64,000 nt of DNA from Pollutibacter soli. Its GTDB lineage: Bacteria; Bacteroidota; Bacteroidia; Chitinophagales; Chitinophagaceae. Location: contig JARJHS010000015.1 of assembly GCA_029269725.1 (NCBI GenBank), forward strand, positions 31,874 to 95,873. The letters are read 5' to 3'. Position 1 is the first letter of the stretch. Every line of letters begins with the position of its first letter. The notes beneath the pieces are model-generated. The model was given only the letters and a program-made list of their open reading frames with translations. It was not told the origin of the DNA and did no database searches. This document shows positions 63,808 to 64,000 of the stretch, one piece after another. A program made the position numbers and the translations under genes.

Positions 63808-63903
63808 AACATCGCCGCAATACGGGCTGACGAATATATCCTGGTCGACATTAACACGAATGATCTGTAGTTCGGGCGACAGAAACACGGATCGGCTTTG
63901 GAA
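63808..63903 (+). repeat. Left half of a type-B array repeat (solo cassette, right flank)
   Basis: AACATCGCCGCAATACGGGCTGACGAAT through GGATCGGCTTTGGAA, then unrelated sequence. With the half at 63107-63178 it would make one type-B repeat lacking about 20 central bases. Confidence 0.8.
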
Positions 63904-64000
63904 CCTGCCTGCCGGCAGCTAAGCCTTACCCAAATTTATTGAGTCATTATTTCATAAACACTTGCTGCATGGGTTAACTGTTGATAACCTTGCCAAACAG
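63904..64000. other. Window end, no gene seen
   Basis: About 100 bases after the half-repeat; contains CCTGCCTGCCGGCAG, a short palindrome, and no coding frame. Confidence 0.4.

Overview
The window looks like a chromosomal stretch from a Bacteroidota bacterium, most likely a Chitinophagaceae relative. The signs are moderate GC, SusCD-era style secreted enzymes and lipoproteins, FISUMP and DUF1566 proteins, a PepSY-like lipoprotein, DUF892, and several paired RibD-type reductases. No rRNA, tRNA or CRISPR was seen.

Region 1 (1-36.1 kb) is ordinary chromosome with short operons on both strands: a SemiSWEET tail, LLM flavin oxidoreductase plus alpha-amylase, an outer-membrane protein, a receiver-only response regulator, a DUF892 stress protein, CinA C-terminal amidase, a Fpg/Nei glycosylase, a Na/Ca antiporter, a TetR-glycosyltransferase pair, a GH2 beta-galactosidase, an MFS exporter, and a long minus-strand run of small enzymes and lipoproteins (cupins, VOC, SDR, DHFR-like, GNAT, DUF4262, serine hydrolase, FISUMP, BNR repeats, SRPBCC).

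Region 2 (36.5-57.8 kb) is the striking part: an integron-like gene-cassette array that does not use an IntI-type integrase. Two coupled genes (a 117-aa protein and a 385-aa Xer-like tyrosine recombinase that share an N-terminal domain) are followed by a leader with six GTTG motifs, and then 26 cassettes, all in the same direction. Each cassette is followed by a 169-189 bp structured repeat that begins with AAC and ends with GTT, with long imperfectly complementary arms, usually one bulged base in the left arm, and an asymmetric spacer. The first bases of each cassette are the reverse complement of the bases just before its own repeat (9 to 17 nt), which is the signature of cassettes that circularise through the repeat, as in integron attC sites. 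Fifteen cassettes carry ORFs (HigBA, Doc with antitoxin, DUF433/DUF5615, MNT-HEPN, HEPN-like, RDD, lipoproteins, small membrane proteins). Eleven carry no convincing ORF and fall into families with internal periodicity. Two cassettes are recent duplications. An IS110/IS1111-type element has inserted inside one repeat, and its 3' non-coding region contains a 9-nt complement of the target, as expected for a guide RNA.

Region 3 (57.9-64 kb) holds a TPR/HTH regulator with a C9 tract at its start, a tandem duplication of a small membrane protein plus DUF1566 lipoprotein, and a solitary cassette (YefM-YoeB) flanked by the two halves of one split repeat. That cassette interrupts an XRE regulator gene and shows that cassettes move outside the array.
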